Positions 18,689 to 28,247 of a stretch of 64,000 nt of DNA are shown piece after piece. A program made the translations under genes and the position numbers. The DNA is from Bifidobacterium gallicum DSM 20093 = LMG 11596 (GTDB lineage Bacteria > Actinomycetota > Actinomycetes > Actinomycetales > Bifidobacteriaceae): positions 62,001-126,000 of the forward strand of contig NZ_JGYW01000005.1 in NCBI RefSeq assembly GCF_000741205.1. Direction: 5' to 3'. Within the stretch, counting starts at the first letter, position 1, and each line of letters opens with the position of its first letter. The notes beneath the pieces were generated by a model that saw nothing but the letters and a program-made list of their open reading frames with translations, had not been told where the DNA came from and did no database searches.

Positions 18689-20212
18689 ATGACTGAGGCG
18701 GTAACCATAGTTGTCAGTGTGCTGTTGGGTATTGCAGTAGTGCTGTTGGTCAGTCTGTCCATGACGTTGGCATCGCTGGAAAACGCCGTGCGCTGGGTGA
18801 CTCGGGCCAGCATGAACAACATGGTCATTGACCTGCGCACTGACGGTGAACTCAGCGAGTTCATGCGCGGCAAACGCATCCATCGTGTGTACCGGATTCA
18901 ACGACTCGTGGCGGACCGTTCGGGAACGGGGAGTGCCTGCAGTTATTGCCGTGTGCTTGCCAACGTGTTTACGGGTACTTGTGTGGGTGCCATCATGATG
19001 GTGTGGGGGTTCCAACTGTGGGTTGTGCTGTTGGCGGGCTTCCTGTTCAGCATTGTTGTGGCGCTCATAGTCATGTTGACGCAACCGCGCAACCTGGGCA
19101 ACCAGCAGCCGTTGCTGCTGCTGATGAAGCATGCCACGCTGATGAGTGTGGCCTGCAGGCTGGCGCCGTTTGCCTCTAGGGCCGCAAAGAAAAATGAGCA
19201 TCCTCATGCTGAACTTTCCGATGATGAGGAATTGGAAAAACTGCAGCTTGATCAAGGTCGAGCCGCCATTGATCGTATTGCGGAATCCAACAATTTTGAT
19301 GATGAGATTTCTGAAATGCTGCGCAATGTGCTGACTTTGGCCGACACGTTGACCCGTGAAATCATGGTGCCTCGCACTGATATGATCACGATCAATGAAG
19401 ATGCCAAACTCGGCTCGTTTCTGAAGCTGTGCTCACGTTCGGGGTTCTCGCGTATTCCGGTGATTGGTGACGATGTGGATGACCTTATTGGCATCGCCTA
19501 TCTGAAAGATGCCGTGCGTGCAACGGCATTCAACGGTTCAGCCAAAGATCGTTCGATTGCTAGCATTGTGCGCAAACCGATGCTTGTTCCTGAATCGAAA
19601 CCTGTGGACGACCTGTTCCATGAGATGCAGCAGACGCGCCATCATGTGGCTGTTGTTGTTGACGAGTATGGCGGCATTGCCGGCATGGTAACGATTGAGG
19701 ATGCGCTTGAGCAAATCGTGGGGGAGCTTGAAGACGAACATGATCGCACGCAACATGCGGAACCGCATCAGCGTGATGACGGGGCATGGCTGTTGCCGGC
19801 CCGTACTCCGATTGCCGAGCTCGAGGAGCTGTTTGAAGTCGATCTCGACGAAGACGACGTGGACACGGTCTATGGCCTGCTGACCAAGTTGTTGGGACGC
19901 GTGCCAATTGTGGGATCAAGCGTGCAAACTCATGGCATCCAATTGACTGCAGTGGATTCGGCGGGACGGCGCAAAAAAGTGTCGATGATTGTGGCCCAAC
20001 CCGCAGCAGTCGATACTGACACAGAAACTGGAGAGCAGCGAGAACCCGGCAAGGATCAGGAATCCTCGGTCCATGAATCTGACCGACATGATGAGCATCA
20101 TGCTCATTCGGCAGAAGGCTCCAAGACCTCGCAGCACAATGCTGATGCTGAGGCTGGGCATACTGACCACACTGACCACACCAACCATACAGAAAGAGAC
20201 AAGCATGAGTGA
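18689..20212 (+). CDS. CNNM/CorC-type membrane protein with CBS pair and His/Asp-rich tail
   Basis: Hemolysin-C-like membrane protein of the CNNM/CorC family, probably a divalent cation transporter or regulator of it. The N-terminal DUF21 part has hydrophobic segments at about residues 3-30 and 90-135. A CBS pair follows (EIMVPRTDMITINEDAKL near 225, DEYGGIAGMVTIED near 330), then a CorC/HlyC domain. The last 70 residues are very polar, rich in His, Asp, Glu and Thr, with a TDHTDHTNHT run that could bind metal. This tail is not part of the conserved family. A good site (GGAAGAAGGAG) precedes the ATG at 18689. The gene overlaps era by eight bases. Confidence 0.88.
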   Translation: MTEAVTIVVSVLLGIAVVLLVSLSMTLASLENAVRWVTRASMNNMVIDLRTDGELSEFMRGKRIHRVYRIQRLVADRSGTGSACSYCRVLANVFTGTCVGAIMMVWGFQLWVVLLAGFLFSIVVALIVMLTQPRNLGNQQPLLLLMKHATLMSVACRLAPFASRAAKKNEHPHAELSDDEELEKLQLDQGRAAIDRIAESNNFDDEISEMLRNVLTLADTLTREIMVPRTDMITINEDAKLGSFLKLCSRSGFSRIPVIGDDVDDLIGIAYLKDAVRATAFNGSAKDRSIASIVRKPMLVPESKPVDDLFHEMQQTRHHVAVVVDEYGGIAGMVTIEDALEQIVGELEDEHDRTQHAEPHQRDDGAWLLPARTPIAELEELFEVDLDEDDVDTVYGLLTKLLGRVPIVGSSVQTHGIQLTAVDSAGRRKKVSMIVAQPAAVDTDTETGEQREPGKDQESSVHESDRHDEHHAHSAEGSKTSQHNADAEAGHTDHTDHTNHTERDKHE

Positions 20213-21218
20213 GACAGCAGCCACCGAGACTACCGATACTACGGCTACCGCGGATACCACGTCGCATCCAGACCTGAACGTGACGCGTTCAGGGTTCGTG
20301 GCCGTTGTGGGCAGGCCGAACGTCGGCAAGTCCACTCTGATCAATGCGTTATTGGGCACGCAAATCGCCATCGCATCTTCGCGTCCGGAAACCACGCGCA
20401 AAGCCATTCGAGGCATTTTGACGACGAATGACGCGCAAATGGTGCTCGTGGACACGCCAGGTATTCATCGCCCGCGCACGTTGCTCGGTCAGCGTCTTAA
20501 CGACATTGTGGATGAATCATTGGCGGATTGCGATGCCATTGCGTTCCTGCTGCCGGCCGACCAGGAAATCGGCCCCGGCGACAAGCGCATTTTAAGTCGT
20601 TTGCGTGCCGAGTTCGCCCATAAACGTGATGATGGTTCATTCAGCTGGAAAGTGCCGCTGATTGGTGTGCTGACCAAGATTGATGAACTTGATCGGGGAA
20701 CCCTGATCAACAAGCTCATCGAAATCAACGAATTTGCTGATTTCACTGATATTGTGCCCGTCAGCGCGCTCAAGGACGACAACATCGAAGAAGTGCGCAA
20801 TGTGCTGATTGAGCATCTGCCTGAAGGTCCGCAGATGTATCCTGCCGAACAAATCACTGAGGAACGCCCTGAAGAGACAATCGCCGAACTGATTCGTGGC
20901 GCATTCCTTGAGGAACTCAATGATGAATTGCCCCACTCTTTGGCAGTGGTCGTCGATTCCATTGAATATCCGATTGACGAGGAAACTGGCGAGCGCTATA
21001 ACGGCAAGGCCACCGTCATGGTGTCGATTTATGTGGAGCGTGACTCGCAGAAACCCATCATCATCGGGCACAAAGCCGAGCATCTGGTGCGCGTCAAGAA
21101 GAAACTGCGCACTGCTGTGAACCGCATTGTTGGTTGCAAAGCGCAGCTTGACATGCATGTGAAAGTGGCCAAGGGCTGGCAGTCCGATCCGAAGAAGCTT
21201 GAGAAGCTCGGGTTCTGA
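20205..21218 (+). CDS. era: GTPase Era
   Basis: Small ribosomal subunit assembly GTPase. The 337-residue protein has G1 GRPNVGKS (residues about 35-42), the DTPG G3 motif, a G4 TKID, and a C-terminal KH domain ending in VAKGWQSDPKKLEKLGF. The first 25 residues are Thr-rich and look like an unstructured extension. The ATG at 20205 lies inside the end of the preceding membrane-protein gene, so translation is probably coupled. A strong hairpin at 21307 ends the transcription unit. Confidence 0.96.
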   Translation: MSETAATETTDTTATADTTSHPDLNVTRSGFVAVVGRPNVGKSTLINALLGTQIAIASSRPETTRKAIRGILTTNDAQMVLVDTPGIHRPRTLLGQRLNDIVDESLADCDAIAFLLPADQEIGPGDKRILSRLRAEFAHKRDDGSFSWKVPLIGVLTKIDELDRGTLINKLIEINEFADFTDIVPVSALKDDNIEEVRNVLIEHLPEGPQMYPAEQITEERPEETIAELIRGAFLEELNDELPHSLAVVVDSIEYPIDEETGERYNGKATVMVSIYVERDSQKPIIIGHKAEHLVRVKKKLRTAVNRIVGCKAQLDMHVKVAKGWQSDPKKLEKLGF

Positions 21219-21306
21219 TCCGGTTGGAAGTCGCACTAGCCGGGCAATATCGGCTTGTGCAAGACGGTAATGTCAATAACTAACCGTGTGTAATACAAGA
21301 AATACG

Positions 21307-21347
21307 GGAGGGGTGTCCAGTGCAGTTGTTGCACTGGACACCCCTCC
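21307..21347. terminator. Bidirectional terminator between era and fadD
   Basis: An 18-bp stem whose core GAGGGGTGTCCAGTGCA pairs perfectly with TGCACTGGACACCCCTC around loop GTTGT. The two genes converge here. Confidence 0.85.
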
Positions 21348-21390
21348 TCATTGGTATGGGCTGAATGGTGATGTGCTGGAAGCCGACAGG

Positions 21391-23454
21391 TCAGCGGCCG
21401 TCAACATTCGCTGCGGGATTGCGCTTGGTATACATCTGTGTGTTCAACAGGTTGGTGTAGCGCTGCAGCACCTTCGGACGGATAATCTTCATGGATGCCG
21501 TCATCAACCCGTTTTCTTGGGAGAACTCTTCAGGCACAATAATGAACTTGCGCACTGACTCAGCACGGGATACGCCTTCATTCGCCTTGTCGACCCAGGT
21601 TTGCACCTCGGCGCGTACGGCGGCATTGTTGCATGCCTCTTCCATCGTCATATCGGGGTTGAGTCCCTTGGATTGCAGCCATTGCGCCAACATGTCGGGA
21701 TCCAGCGTGATCAATGCCGAGATGAATGGACGCTTGTCGCCCAGCACTAAGGCTTGGGAGACGATCGGGCAACGTGTAATGACTTCCTCCATGGGGCCGG
21801 GGGAGACGTTCTTGCCGCCTGCAGTGATGATCAGATCCTTCTTGCGGCCGATGATGTAGAGGAAGCCATCATCATCCAAACGTCCCAAGTCACCCGTGCA
21901 ATACCAGTCATCTTCAGTGAATGAGGATTCGGTGGCTTCTTCGTTCTTGTGATACCGCTTGAATACCGAATCACCCTTGACTTGGATTTCGTTGCCATCG
22001 CCGATGCGCACTTGGAATCCGGGGAACGGGATGCCAACAGAACCCTCATGGTAGGGCACGGAAAGCGGGTTGAACGCGCAGGGTGCTGTGGTTTCCGTGC
22101 AGCCGTATCCTTCATAGACCGGAACACCCGCACCGCGGAAGAACGCCATGAGTTCAGGATCCAGCGGAGCGCCACCCGTGACGAACCATTGGGCATGTCC
22201 ACCGAGCACTTCACGGATTTGCTTATAAATCACGGGATCAAACGCGTTACGGCGAGCCGTCACAAACTTGCTGGCGTGGCCTCGTTCACCAATTTCATGC
22301 ATGTACTTCTGTGCTGCCACCACTGACGCGGCGAATACCATGCCCTTGGGGCCGGTTCCGGCTTTCTGGGATGCGGCGTTGTACACCTTTTCGAGCACAC
22401 GCGGTACCACAATCATGATGTGTGGGCGTGCCACTTTCAAGTCGGCAGTCATCGTCTTGATGCCTTGGGCAATGTACAAATGAATGTCGGAAGCGACGCA
22501 AATATAGTTGATCGCACGCGCAAACACATGGGCCTGCGGCAGGAACAGCAAAACGCGATGCTTCTTGTTGAACAACAAATCCGGCATATATGGGGGCAAA
22601 TTGACGGCCGTGGCGCAGAACTGCTCATGCGTGATTTCCACGCCCTTCGGTGCTGCCGTGGAACCCGACGTGTACACGATTGAGCACAGGTCGTTGCGCT
22701 TGACCGAGGCGATACGCTTATCAAGATCGGCATCGGAAACACCGGCACCGTAAGCTTTGAGTTCGTCCAAAGCGCCATTCTCAAAATTCATGACGCGTTC
22801 AAGCTTCGGGCATTCTTCGACAGCCTTCGGTGTCTTGGCTTTCATCTCGTCCGTTTGCACCACGAGCAATCGGGCATCGGAGTTCTGGCAGATATCACGA
22901 ATCTGCTCAGCTGAGTCCGTGTCATAGATGGTGGCGAGCACGCCGCCGATAGATAGCACTGCGGCGTCGAACACATCCCACTCATAGCAGGTGCGGCACA
23001 TGAATGCCACGCTATCGCCACGCTTGAGACCGTAATGCAGCAGACCCTTGGCGACTGCGCGAATGTCTTCAAGCGTCTCATTGCCGGTCTTGGTCAACCA
23101 TGTATTGCCGGACTTGTATGTGTACAGCGGTTCATCACCCATACGTTCGGCTCGATTGGCGTACAGGTTATAAATCGTGAAATCCTCGGGCAGTGGAGGA
23201 TTACCTTCGGTGGATGCCGTGATGAAACTGGAATCGGCATCGATGAAGGTGGTCGTAGGCCGGTCGGGACCCCAATAGTCCACATGTGGCAAATGCTCAT
23301 AATCATGATGCTGTGGCATCAGTGAGGGATCCACATAATCAGGTGTGTCGGAAGAAGCGTCATCGCTGACAGGATGGGAGAAATCCGATTTGAGGTTCAA
23401 TACTTTTTGCGCCGTTTTGGACGCGGTATGATGCAGCGACTGCAGTAACGACAT
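21391..23454 (-). CDS. fadD: Long-chain acyl-CoA synthetase
   Basis: AMP-forming ligase that activates long-chain fatty acids to acyl-CoA at the membrane. The 687-residue protein has the AMP-binding motif YTSGSTAAPKGVE near residue 260, GYGCTETTAP near 455, the adenylate motif WYCTGDLGRLDDDGFLYIIG near 545 and the C-terminal lysine domain. The ATG at 23454 has AAGGAG ten bases upstream; an upstream in-frame extension to 23514 lacks a site. Bifidobacteria do not beta-oxidise fatty acids, so lipid remodelling or uptake of exogenous fatty acids is the more likely use. Confidence 0.95.
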   Translation of the reverse strand: MSLLQSLHHTASKTAQKVLNLKSDFSHPVSDDASSDTPDYVDPSLMPQHHDYEHLPHVDYWGPDRPTTTFIDADSSFITASTEGNPPLPEDFTIYNLYANRAERMGDEPLYTYKSGNTWLTKTGNETLEDIRAVAKGLLHYGLKRGDSVAFMCRTCYEWDVFDAAVLSIGGVLATIYDTDSAEQIRDICQNSDARLLVVQTDEMKAKTPKAVEECPKLERVMNFENGALDELKAYGAGVSDADLDKRIASVKRNDLCSIVYTSGSTAAPKGVEITHEQFCATAVNLPPYMPDLLFNKKHRVLLFLPQAHVFARAINYICVASDIHLYIAQGIKTMTADLKVARPHIMIVVPRVLEKVYNAASQKAGTGPKGMVFAASVVAAQKYMHEIGERGHASKFVTARRNAFDPVIYKQIREVLGGHAQWFVTGGAPLDPELMAFFRGAGVPVYEGYGCTETTAPCAFNPLSVPYHEGSVGIPFPGFQVRIGDGNEIQVKGDSVFKRYHKNEEATESSFTEDDWYCTGDLGRLDDDGFLYIIGRKKDLIITAGGKNVSPGPMEEVITRCPIVSQALVLGDKRPFISALITLDPDMLAQWLQSKGLNPDMTMEEACNNAAVRAEVQTWVDKANEGVSRAESVRKFIIVPEEFSQENGLMTASMKIIRPKVLQRYTNLLNTQMYTKRNPAANVDGR

Positions 23455-23933
23455 GATGGTTGCGCTCCTTGATTCGGCGGGATGACCCGCGTGGGGTGAC
23501 GGAACAATGGGCAAATAAAATCCGCCGATGCTTATCTACAGCACGAGTCTAGCCGTGAAATAGCACAACACATTGCTACGGTACCGTAATTACTGCTGGA
23601 ATCTCGCCATTTTCCAGTGATTCAGCGAAAAACACGGAGCTATCTACGCTGTGCCCGAACAGCGGTGATGCAGGATGCATCCAGTGCCGTTCACAGTGCC
23701 GTTGATGACGTTGTTGTTGCGACCGGCAGCTGTGCCTACTCGCCGCTGCCACAGGCGCGGGGTCCACTGGGTGAATCTGGGCCAACGCGTGCCGAATGTC
23801 ACCCCCGAAACGTCTGGTAACCCATTGCAATGCCGAAAGATGGACACATTTCGCCCAAATAGGTGTATTTGGTTACAGTAGTGCGCTGAATAACCACACA
23901 TCCCATAGTGGGGGATGCGAAGAAAGGGTTCAA
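23455..23933. other. Divergent intergenic region between fadD and pntA
   Basis: No gene is supported here. A perfect 12-bp palindrome TACGGTACCGTA sits at 23577-23588 about 120 bases upstream of fadD, and a 10-base direct repeat (CAGTGCCGTT) occurs twice at about 23686-23706. Promoters for both genes must lie here; I could not assign them with confidence. Confidence 0.5.
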
Positions 23934-25058
23934 ATGGCTGAACAACCAGAAGGCAGCGTGCTCTTTGGCGTGTTCGACGAGACGTCGGATCACGAGAGCC
24001 GTGTCGCCCTGACGCCGGATATTGTTACTCGCCTGCGTAAAGCGGGTGTTACGTGTCTTATCGAATCGGGCGCAGGAAACAAAGCATTCTATACGGATGC
24101 CGATTATGAGGCGGCAGGTGCGAAGGTCACCACCGCACAGCAGATTATTGAGCAAGCCAATGCCATCGGTTTTGTGGACCGACCCTCGGCCGAGCTGGTC
24201 AAGAAGCTCAAGGCCGGCACCTGGGTTATCGGCATGTTGGGATCGTTCACCGATGAAGCATATGTCGATGAGCTCAAGCAGCAGGGATTGACCGCTGTGG
24301 CTATTGAGCGTTTGCCGCGCCAGCTGAGCGCCGCCCAGTCCATGGATGAGATGACCTCGCAGAATTCGGTCATGGGTTACAAGGCTGTGCTCGAGGCAGC
24401 CAATGCCTATGGTTCGTTCCTGCCGATGATGACGACGGCCGCTGGCACCATCCGCCCGGCGAAGATGCTGATTCTCGGTGCCGGTATTGCCGGTTTGCAG
24501 GCCATTGGTACGGCAAAGCGTCTGGGCGCTGTCGTCACGGCATATGACGTGCGTCCTGCTTCCAAGGATGAGGTCGAATCGCTCGGCGCCAAGTTCCTTG
24601 ACTTGGGTCTTGATTTCTCGAAGGGCCAAGGCGAGGGCGGTTATGCTCGCGCGCTGACGCCTGAAGAGCAAGCAGCCCAGCAGGCCGCTGTCGACGAGAA
24701 GGCCGCTGGTTTTGACATCATCATCACCACGGCCAAGGTGCCAGGCCGCAAGCCTCCAGTCCTGCTGACCAAGCAGGGTGTGGACGGCCTGCATCGAGGT
24801 GCGGTCATTATTGACTGCGCGGCCAGCGAGCTCGGTGGCAACGTGGAAGGTTCCGCTCCTGGCACGCAGGTCACTGAAGGTGGCGTGACGGTGATTGGCG
24901 CCCCCTATTTGGCAAGCGAAGTCAGCACGACGGCATCGAATCTGTTGAGCCGTAACGTGGCTGATATTCTTACGCATTTCATCAAGGATGGCGTTTTGAC
25001 AATTGACCCATCCGACGAGATCGATCAGGCCATGGTCGTCGCAGGAACGAAGGAGTAA
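23934..25058 (+). CDS. pntA: NAD(P) transhydrogenase, alpha subunit part 1 (soluble NAD domain)
   Basis: NAD(H)-binding domain I of proton-translocating transhydrogenase, which uses the proton gradient to make NADPH from NADH. The 374-residue protein has the alanine dehydrogenase/PNT N-terminal fold (FDETSDHESRVALTPD), the Rossmann motif LGAGIAGLQAIGTAKRLGA near residue 180 and the RPASKDEVESLGAKF mobile-loop region. The ATG at 23934 follows AAAGGG; an upstream frame extension has no support. In this organism the enzyme is split in three genes, with pntAB four bases downstream. Confidence 0.95.
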   Translation: MAEQPEGSVLFGVFDETSDHESRVALTPDIVTRLRKAGVTCLIESGAGNKAFYTDADYEAAGAKVTTAQQIIEQANAIGFVDRPSAELVKKLKAGTWVIGMLGSFTDEAYVDELKQQGLTAVAIERLPRQLSAAQSMDEMTSQNSVMGYKAVLEAANAYGSFLPMMTTAAGTIRPAKMLILGAGIAGLQAIGTAKRLGAVVTAYDVRPASKDEVESLGAKFLDLGLDFSKGQGEGGYARALTPEEQAAQQAAVDEKAAGFDIIITTAKVPGRKPPVLLTKQGVDGLHRGAVIIDCAASELGGNVEGSAPGTQVTEGGVTVIGAPYLASEVSTTASNLLSRNVADILTHFIKDGVLTIDPSDEIDQAMVVAGTKE

Positions 25059-25061
25059 TTC

Positions 25062-25370
25062 ATGCCTACTCTCGTGGTATCCATCACATTGTTCGTACTC
25101 GCACTGCTCATCGGTATCGAGGTCATCGGCAAGGTGCCCGCGACACTGCACACGCCGTTGATGTCCGGTGCCAATTCGATTCACGGCATCGTTATCGTTG
25201 GTGTCGTCATCGTGGCCGCCACAGCCGACAACTGGCTGTCGTATGTGTTCATCTTCCTTGCCGCAGTGCTCGGCACAATGAACGTGGTGGGCGGTTACGT
25301 GGTCACCGACCGCATGCTTGAGATGTTCAAGTCCGACAAGTCCAAGTCGAAGAAGGAAGGCGATAAGTAA
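25062..25370 (+). CDS. pntAB: NAD(P) transhydrogenase, alpha subunit part 2 (membrane domain)
   Basis: A 102-residue membrane subunit with three to four hydrophobic segments (starts TLVVSITLFVLALLIGIEVIG, then GIVIVGVVIVAA and YVFIFLAAVLGTMNVVGGYVVT). It forms part of the proton channel of the transhydrogenase. The charged tail SDKSKSKKEGDK is cytoplasmic. It starts four bases after pntA and stops three bases before pntB, so the three subunits are clearly one operon. Confidence 0.93.
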   Translation: MPTLVVSITLFVLALLIGIEVIGKVPATLHTPLMSGANSIHGIVIVGVVIVAATADNWLSYVFIFLAAVLGTMNVVGGYVVTDRMLEMFKSDKSKSKKEGDK

Positions 25371-25373
25371 ACC

Positions 25374-26810
25374 ATGCTCGTCATTGCAGAACTGAACCAA
25401 GGGCCTTCCGTGCTCGACATTGTGGCATGGTTCGTGTACCTGTTTTCGGCCGTCATGTTCGTCATGGGCCTCCATTTCATGAACTCCCCGAAGACCGCCC
25501 GCAAAGGTAACTTCATTTCGGCATTCGGCATGATTGTCGCTTGCGTCATGGCATTCGTCGTGCTGTTTGTGCAAGGCTTCATCAGTGTCACCGCCGTCAT
25601 CGTGCTGATTGCCGGCATCGCCATCGGCGCCATCGCCGGTGTCGTCTCGGCCAAGAAGGTCAAGATGACCGACATGCCGCAGCTGGTGTCCGTGTTCAAC
25701 ACCGTGGGTGGTGGCGCTGCTGCGCTCGTGGCTTTGAACGATATCCTGGCCGGTGAGGAACCCAGCCTTGTCGTGCTGATCACGGCAGGCCTCGGTGTGC
25801 TAATCGGTTCGATCACGTTCACGGGTTCGTTGATCGCCGCCGGCAAGTTGCAGGGCATCAAATGGGTCAAGAAACTCAATCTGCCGGGCAAGGGTTTCTG
25901 GAATATCTTCTTTGCCGCGTTGACGATTGCCGCGTTCGTGTTGCTGTGCGTGTTCCCCGAGCAGAAGCTGCTCTGGAGCATCCTGACCACCGTGTTCGCG
26001 TTGTGCTATGGCCTCGTGTTCGTCATCCCGATCGGCGGCGCCGACATGCCTGTGGTGATTTCCGTGCTCAACGCTTGCACTGGTACGGCTGTGGCCATGT
26101 CCGGCCTGGCCATTGACAACGTGGCTCTGATTGTGGCTGGCGCGCTCGTGGGTGCCGCTGGCGTGACGCTGTCGGTGCTCATGTCCAAGGCCATGAACCG
26201 TCCGCTGCTGTCGGTGCTTGCTGGCGGCTTCGGCGGTTCGGATGCTGCCGGCGGTGCCGCTGACGGTCCGGAAGGCACGATGAAGGAAACGTCCGCTGAT
26301 GATGTGGCTGTGCAGCTCGTCTATGCCGACAAGGTCATCTTCGTGCCAGGCTTCGGTCTGGCTCAGGCACAGGCTCAGCGCGAACTCGCTGATTTGGGTG
26401 ATTTGCTCAAGGAACACGGCGTGGAAGTCGAATACGCGATTCATCCGGTGGCCGGCCGTATGCCTGGCCATATGAACGTGCTGCTCGCCGAAGCCAACGT
26501 GCCGTACGAGGAGCTCGTGGATCTGGACGATATCAATCCGCAGTTCCCGTCGGCCAACGTGTCGCTGGTGGTCGGCGCCAACGACGTGACGAACCCTGCC
26601 GCTCGCAAGCCCGGTACGCCAGTGTCTGGCATGCCGATTCTCGATGTCGACAAGTCGCAGAACGTCGTCGTCATGAAGCGTGGTCGTGGTCGCGGCTATG
26701 CAGGCATCGAAAACGAGCTGTACTTCGAAGACAACACGCAGATGCTGTTCGGCGACGCGAAGGCCGGCCTGCAGGCTGTCATCGCAGCTGTCAAGGAACT
26801 GCTGAACTAG
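25374..26810 (+). CDS. pntB: NAD(P) transhydrogenase beta subunit
   Basis: Carries the rest of the proton channel (about nine hydrophobic segments in residues 15-285) and the NADP(H)-binding domain III at the C-terminus, with GFGLAQAQAQRELADL near residue 325 and HPVAGRMPGHMNVLLAEA near 360, both family signatures. Length 478 is normal. Last gene of the pntA-pntAB-pntB operon, ended by a bidirectional terminator. Confidence 0.96.
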   Translation: MLVIAELNQGPSVLDIVAWFVYLFSAVMFVMGLHFMNSPKTARKGNFISAFGMIVACVMAFVVLFVQGFISVTAVIVLIAGIAIGAIAGVVSAKKVKMTDMPQLVSVFNTVGGGAAALVALNDILAGEEPSLVVLITAGLGVLIGSITFTGSLIAAGKLQGIKWVKKLNLPGKGFWNIFFAALTIAAFVLLCVFPEQKLLWSILTTVFALCYGLVFVIPIGGADMPVVISVLNACTGTAVAMSGLAIDNVALIVAGALVGAAGVTLSVLMSKAMNRPLLSVLAGGFGGSDAAGGAADGPEGTMKETSADDVAVQLVYADKVIFVPGFGLAQAQAQRELADLGDLLKEHGVEVEYAIHPVAGRMPGHMNVLLAEANVPYEELVDLDDINPQFPSANVSLVVGANDVTNPAARKPGTPVSGMPILDVDKSQNVVVMKRGRGRGYAGIENELYFEDNTQMLFGDAKAGLQAVIAAVKELLN

Positions 26811-26861
26811 TATCCTCATAGCGATCGTGTGACGAGCATGCGTTCGTCAAGATGGCAATAC

Positions 26862-26898
26862 AAAGCGGGATGGCACTTCAATGGCGTCATCCCGCTTT
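26862..26898. terminator. Bidirectional terminator between pntB and the hydrolase gene
   Basis: Stem AAAGCGGGATG / CATCCCGCTTT, flanked by A-rich and T-rich ends on both strands. Confidence 0.8.
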
Positions 26899-26934
26899 CG
26901 TTATCGTGGGTTTACAGTAAATTGAGCACTGCTG

Positions 26935-27966
26935 TCACTTTGACTTCTTGGCCGTTTGCTGCGGTGCCGGGAAATAGTCGTCCACAAACGAATCCACGGT
27001 GGTCCAATAGAGTTCAGGTTCGGTCAGCACTTCATACACGTGGGCGGCTCCAGGGATCACGAGCTGGCGTTTGTCTGTGGACGGGCATGCGTCGTAGAGG
27101 TGCATGATCGAATCCTTGGGCACCACTTTGTCATCGGCGCCTTGCAGGAATTGGATCGGCAACGTGATGCGGCTTACCGCGTCCGTAATCGAAATGTCCT
27201 TGAACGAGAATCCTTGCACCATGCGGTTGATCACGTCCACGCCATTGACCAAGGCTTTGGCGATTGGTCGCGGCAGATGCGTGTTGCGCTGCGTCGATCC
27301 GATCATTTCCTCATAGGGGGAGTCGAATGCGCTGTCGCACAATATGGCCTTGACATTGCTTGGCATCGGGTGGTCGCCCGCGGCCAGAATGACTGTGGAG
27401 CCTCCCATGGAGGTGCCGTCGAGCAGGATCTGCGCTTGCGGGTCTTGCCCAATGATGTAGTTGATCCAGTCGAGCGTGTCCAGGCTTTCGGTGTAGGTCA
27501 TGCCCGTGTAGCGGTTGTGTTGCAACCCTTCACCGCTGAGCCACGGCACGAGGATTGTGAAGCCTCGCATCGCGAAATGGTAGGCCCATGGTTGCATTTC
27601 AGTCGGGGTTCCCATATATCCGTGGATGCACAGCACGTATTGGTGGGGCCGTGGCGTGGAATCGAACGGCTCGAATTTCCAGGCGTGCAGTTGCTTGCCG
27701 TCAGTGCTGTCGGTATACACGGAATGCTTCTGGTTGTGGAACCATGCAGCGGCTTCCGCAGTGAAGTCGCTGGGCGTCTGCATCACTTTGAAGCGTCCGC
27801 TTTTCTTCATTGCGAATATGGAAATAGGGGATTTCGTGTCAATGGTGAATTCGAACGCGATCGCCGAGGCAAGGGCGTAGAGGCCTGCGCCTGCAGCGAC
27901 ACCGAGCGCCGCTTTCTTCACGATGGTGCCGGCGGTCACGCGCTTGGCTGGGTGTGATGTGGTCAT
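26935..27966 (-). CDS. Alpha/beta hydrolase, probably membrane-anchored
   Basis: A 343-residue hydrolase of the FrsA/YqiK-like alpha/beta type. Residues about 17-40 form a hydrophobic segment (VKKAALGVAAGAGLYALASAI) after a basic start, so it is likely anchored by its N-terminus or secreted. CIHGYMG near residue 110 is the oxyanion-hole region, GTSMGG near 185 holds the nucleophile Ser, the acid is in the GADDKVVP loop and the catalytic His is in the GAAHVYEV segment. Substrate unknown; relatives include esterases and acyltransferases. It ends with a Lys-rich tail. Stands alone between pntB (convergent) and rplY (divergent). Confidence 0.85.
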   Translation of the reverse strand: MTTSHPAKRVTAGTIVKKAALGVAAGAGLYALASAIAFEFTIDTKSPISIFAMKKSGRFKVMQTPSDFTAEAAAWFHNQKHSVYTDSTDGKQLHAWKFEPFDSTPRPHQYVLCIHGYMGTPTEMQPWAYHFAMRGFTILVPWLSGEGLQHNRYTGMTYTESLDTLDWINYIIGQDPQAQILLDGTSMGGSTVILAAGDHPMPSNVKAILCDSAFDSPYEEMIGSTQRNTHLPRPIAKALVNGVDVINRMVQGFSFKDISITDAVSRITLPIQFLQGADDKVVPKDSIMHLYDACPSTDKRQLVIPGAAHVYEVLTEPELYWTTVDSFVDDYFPAPQQTAKKSK

Positions 27967-28103
27967 GATGATGCCGCTTTCTGCTCAAGAGCTCAGTCAA
28001 TGGTTGTCTTAGTTTCCATTCTTGCTGCTGGCACGTCTGCCAGTGAACGCTCTTCTCTTCCAGCAATATTGCCGTCACGGTTGTCAAGCGCAACCAGTTG
28101 TTC

Positions 28104-28131
28104 TTGGTTTGTTCAGCCATGCGGTTATAGT
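28104..28131 (+). promoter_or_regulatory. Putative rplY promoter
   Basis: TTGGTT (28104-28109), a 16-base spacer and TATAGT (28126-28131), about 115 bases before the rplY start. Confidence 0.4.
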
Positions 28132-28247
28132 GAGGAAGTTGCTTTGGCGAGGGAGCGCGCGCTCCGTTATCGACTCGGCATGAAAGCGCGGTTCCGCTGT
28201 GCTTTCGGCTCGTTGATGCGCTGAAACCACACAGAAAGGAACTCACA

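Noticed and set aside
23799-25574. 591-codon minus-strand open frame opposite pntA and pntAB
   Set aside because: Low-complexity, His/Asp-rich product; spans two real genes and their junction.
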